A DNA stretch of 64,000 nucleotides. Origin: Antitrichia curtipendula (taxonomy: Eukaryota; Streptophyta; Bryopsida; Hypnales; Leucodontaceae). The notes under the pieces were generated by a model. The model had not been told where the DNA came from. It was given only the letters and a program-made list of their open reading frames with translations, and did no database searches. Of the stretch, positions 59,736 through 64,000 are shown one piece after another (the stretch's first letter is position 1; each line of letters begins with the position of its first letter). The stretch is from positions 20,872,254 to 20,936,253 of the forward strand of contig OX579641.1 in NCBI GenBank assembly GCA_951230915.1, read 5' to 3'. A program made the translations under genes and the position numbers.

Positions 59736-62700
59736 ACTTTACTACCCAGACGTAAGCTTAGTGTATCTTTGCTATTGGAGCATGGTGTGAATCAAATCCT
59801 AGCTTGAGTGCTACATTATCAGGATGAACTTTACAATGTCAATTTTGTTAGATCAACAAACTAAAATTCCACAACTTTGGTACTTGTTTAGTGATGCATG
59901 GTCTCAAATGTGAATGATCTTTCAATTGTTAGTTGCAATTCTTGGTAGGACAAATTGCATCAATTAACCCCTACAGGTCCAAACATTGTTTTTTTGGCAA
60001 CATAGTAATTTGGGGCAGTTCACTATAAACATAATTTTTTTGTTCTTTAGAATTTTCACACAACATATCAACATGTGCCTGAGGAGTAGTTTTCAGGCAC
60101 AACAATTTTCATAAATTTTGACTACATGGTTAAGAAATTGTTGCATGATATGTAATTTTCATTCATTTGTGTGGTAGATAGCTTGCGTAGCTCAAAAATA
60201 ATTTTTTTATTTTAAGACTTATATTTACATAGAAAGCTTTGAATCATTCCATTTTCATTAATGAGATGAAAGTTATGAGGAGATTTAGTTTGCGGATAGT
60301 TATGAAATCTACTCTAAAATAGACTTTGAAGTCTTTTATTTAACTTAATTTTCAATGTTTAAAAAAATTAATATTAAAATTGGATGTAGATTGTTTATTA
60401 TATCATTACAACCATTGGAATTGCCATTTCTATTTATTCTGTAACTAAATTCTTAAGAATTTAGAATTTTAAATCATCATTAGATGTTATTTGGGGGCAT
60501 AAGAGGGCCATTTCAGGCCCGTTCTCCAATCTATTCCCGATGCAACAACGGACTGTTGATAGAACCCTAATTACTAAAAAAATAATAACAATAATAATTT
60601 TATTATTGCTTTTGAAATTCAAAAATAAAATTTTTAAAAATTCAAAAAACAAAATAAAATCACATGGCCAAACTTTGGTCATGTCACAATATGGCGAAGC
60701 ACAACACATTCCTTGCAATCAGGAACTCGCAACCCTATGCATAGACCAAATCTCTTCTAATGATTCTAGTTCTCTTTACTTATTATTTTTTTCAAGCATG
60801 AATGTGAAATGTTTTTTGTTTGAAATATTTTATATGTATTTCCAACTTATTTCTTCAACATATTTCTTTAACAAGTTGTAGGATCTACACAATTTTTTTG
60901 TAAAAATTTTGAAAAATGAAATCTAACCATTTGAGAAGAGTTGAAAATACTTCTTTTGAAATTCAAGCAACTTGCTCTTGCAATTAGTAAGGTTTCTTAT
61001 TTTGAAATTTTAACAAAGTATACTCTAACAAGTTAACTAAAGGATTTTATGGTTGAATTTGTTAATGAATAAATATAGATGAAGATTTTAGCCTCGCTCT
61101 AGGTTTAAGTACTTTTAAGCAATTTTTGGCCTAAAAAAATTGAATAGCTTTAGAGATTAGCAAAATTGTCTTCTTACTATCAAGATATGGTATTGTATAA
61201 ATCTAAATATCTCACCATTGACCACTAGTGCACCACAAGTGAAAAGATGTAGAATAACATCCAAGAATGTCACTTTGGCTTCTATTAACACCACTCTAAG
61301 TAGCAAAGGCGATACTTATCCATTATTACAGAATCACACTTTGCATGCAATATATCACAGGATTTTTCATACCAAAACTTTGAAAAGAATGGCCCAATAT
61401 AAGTGAAAATCATATATTGAAGGTGGATGTTGCAAATTGACAATTCAAACTTCTAACTTCTAACAAATTTTCAATTATTTTTCAATGATATTTTGTAAGA
61501 AAATTATTATTTTGAAAATTATATCACTGGACTTGTATTTTTAGGGTTTTGAATTTGGTGTACTAAATTGATTAACCATTTTAAAGAACATAGAGTTGAA
61601 GTTCGGAATAGATGGTCTTCTATTGGACAAGTAGTGAACAATGGTCCTCATTTCTAGAGTTGTTACAATAGAAGATTTAATTTTTTTAGTTTTTAAATTA
61701 TTTTTAAATTGTCTACAAATTATAATTTTAAAATATCTATTTTTTGGATTTTATAATTTTTTTAGTTTTCCTACTTAGAAAATTGTTCTAAATTTTCCAT
61801 AAAATATTAATTCCTTAAAGGTTTATAAATTGGCTATATCTTTAAATTATTTTAAATTATTTTCTAAATGTAAAATTCTCAAAGAATGATAACAAGTACA
61901 AGACCAACACACAAAGAAAATAGTAGTATTGTCTCTTGGAATCACCCAACTTCAAGGTGCTATTCTTTGTATCAAAAGCAAGTGATTCAAATAGATAAAT
62001 CTTATTTTTGCAGCATTTTACATCATACAATATTTATATAGTTTTATTATTATTTTTATCTTTTTTATTTCTAACTATTTGAATTTTTTAATTACTTTCT
62101 AAATTAAATTTCTTCTTAAATCAATGATGATTGGAAAATAATTAATACTTATTTTATGTTCATATTATTTTTAACCTAAATATCTTTTGGTAATTCTATA
62201 AAGTCATTAAATATTTTTTGAATCTTATTTTTTGAATCATGAATTTACAATGACAAAGTCTATTAAATAAATAGAACCTCTTACAATCTCAATCTGAAAG
62301 GTATCTACACTCAATTCATAATATCATGAGCTGTCTAAATATAATATTTAATAAGATGTGATTCTTTCTAAATCTCAATTTTCTTATATTCAATCCAAAG
62401 AATTTTTATTTTATTTTTAAATGAGGGTGCAATATCTTCTTGACTACAAAGTTCAAACGTAATTCAAAACTTAAATCAACAAACTAGTGAGTAATCATGA
62501 AAACAATTAAAATCATTGGTTCATTCCATTACATACCAATCATCATTAGATTTACTTATTGAGATGTCTATATATAATTTCACAATAACAATATAAAATG
62601 TTCATCAACATATACTTTGGAATGGACTCAATATGATATGATGGATTTTTATTTATCAATAATAAAGAGGTTTAATTAAATCTATGAATATTCAACTAGT

Positions 62701-64000
62701 TTAAGATTTTAAAAGTGGTTTTAATACAAATATAAATTATAATTGAATATTGGAAATTTTAAAATAAAGTTAAAATACTTGATGTATAAGATATAATAAA
62801 TTTAAAAATATATATGAAGTTCAACTCAATAATAAAAATATTGCAATAATAGCTATTAGTATAAATAATAATCTTTTAGAGAATGTCTTTTGATATCTTA
62901 CATTGTTGTAGTGAAGATTATTTATATATAAATATAATTATATTTATTAAATAAAAATAATATTCATTTAATATCATATCCTACATATTTTGTTTATTTT
63001 TCTAATATTTAAAATATAATAATAAATCACTATTACATAAAAGAGTGTAGAAGACCATTTTGTGTTTTCAACTAATGATGTAATGGAATATTAGATTACA
63101 AAATAATTTGTTTATGTGTCTTATATGTTTAAATAAAGTGATTTTATTATCTTAATAATATTTTTGCATTTTGAAGAAAATAATTTTCTTTAGTAGAAGG
63201 TTTTCAAGTCGCTTGGACTATCAATCCAATACGTTGGTTCATCCAATATACCTTTTTGGTTGGAACCTTATATGAATGTAGTCAAAAGTTGACTGTCTAA
63301 AAAATGATTCTCTTCTAATGTAGCCATGGGTGATTGCAAGAAACACGGGTCATATTTTTTCACACCTACGTGATGATTTGTTTCTTGGCCATAACTTTTG
63401 CATTCTCACTCCAAATGACTCAAGATTTTCAAGTATTTATGACTATTATACACTTTGCTTAGTTTTTTTTTGCAATTTTCAAAATGGTTTAATGTCTAGA
63501 AATAGACCCCAATTTTACATCACTCTTGTCAATTTGGAGTTTAGAGGACTCTTTAGTACCCCAAAAATGAAAAAATGAATGTGGAGTTGAAATTTAGAGG
63601 AAATGGTCTTCTAACATACTTATAGCTATTGTTCAAAGAAATTTTAAAAATAATTAATTGTATGTGGTGTGAAAGTCACTAAGGTAAATTTCTTTTTGCT
63701 TGCATTTCAAAAGATATAAAAATTTATTTTTGTAGTTCTTTTGATGACCATCACCATAAAGTTGTTACAAATTATAGAAGATTTTCTTTTTTCTTTTTTC
63801 CATACTTTTGACTAATAAAAACATCAAAATATCTATTTTCTTGAAATTTGACACTTTTTTAGTATTTCTACTTAGATATTTTTTCTATACTTTTATTTTG
63901 GTGATTACCTTCATTTTAAAAGTGTGTATGTTGGCCATATTTTTTAAAGTTTAAAAAAAAAAAGAAAATTATTTTTAAAGTACACTAAGAAAAAACATGA
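59736..64000. other. AT-rich right part of block B
   Basis: Matches 36,165-39,640 apart from the insertion at 59,964-61,160. No gene seen. The pre-insertion site of the palindromic MITE lies at 63,372. Confidence 0.55.
59964..61160 (+). mobile_element. TTAA-family element with nested DNA (1.2 kb), present only in block B
   Basis: Starts TTAACCCCTACAGGTCC and ends near GCTTTAGAGATTAG. The first 500 bp match 11,529-12,100. Block A at the matching place (near 36,520) has no such sequence. A less AT-rich patch at 60,490-60,760 may be a further nested insertion. Confidence 0.55.

Larger units (their letters stand above)
54737..64000 (+). repeat. Segmental duplication, copy B
   Basis: Collinear with 29,955-39,640 in the same orientation and continuing to the window end. 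It lacks the insertions at 30,254, 32,896 and 38,792 and has its own 1.2 kb insertion at 59,964. Similarity is highest in the AP2-like exons and weaker in the AT-rich flanks. Confidence 0.9.

Overview
This is a 64 kb window of AT-rich nuclear DNA from a land plant. The evidence is a plant-type phosphoenolpyruvate carboxylase (PEPC) gene with many introns, a Dof-type zinc finger, two AP2-domain genes, and many plant-style MITEs. The strong divergence of the AP2 and Dof proteins hints at a non-seed plant such as a bryophyte, but that is inference. I see no rRNA, tRNA or CRISPR. Genes fill only a small part of the window. The rest is decayed repeats.

Layout. 1-13 kb: AT-rich intergenic DNA with a TIR element (611-1140), a small CACTA-type MITE (6975-7094) and several copies of a roughly 0.93 kb repeat family whose ends read TTAACCCCTAAAG. 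13,094-13,293: an assembly gap of exactly 200 N. 13.3-20.7 kb: the PEPC gene on the + strand, 12 coding exons giving 967 aa, with C3-type residues at both diagnostic positions. 20.8-29.9 kb: repeats, including a perfect 56-bp tandem duplication, clusters of a GCGTGGAC motif and a foldback structure with telomere-like repeats.

29.95-39.6 kb and 54.7-64.0 kb are two copies of one segmental duplication in the same orientation, about 24.5 kb apart. Each copy carries a three-exon minus-strand gene for a very divergent protein with two AP2 domains (373 aa and 381 aa). All splice junctions are phase 0 and both frames are open. Within each gene, exon 2 is an older copy of the 5' part of exon 3. Comparing the two copies dates later insertions: a perfect-palindrome CACTA MITE, a GC-rich insert and TTAA-family elements sit in one copy and are missing from the other.

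Between the duplicates lie more palindromic MITEs, a poly(A)-tailed retrocopy or LINE 3' end interrupted by one of those MITEs (43,018-43,698), and a small Dof-type gene on the minus strand (46,315-47,976). At 52.6-53.5 kb there are two related exon-like segments and a 250-bp palindrome I cannot assign.

The genes do not form a pathway: one is a cytosolic anaplerotic enzyme and three are putative transcription regulators. The main stories are the duplicated, fast-evolving AP2-like locus and the dense set of recent palindromic and TTAA-flanked elements, which may be an undescribed transposon family.
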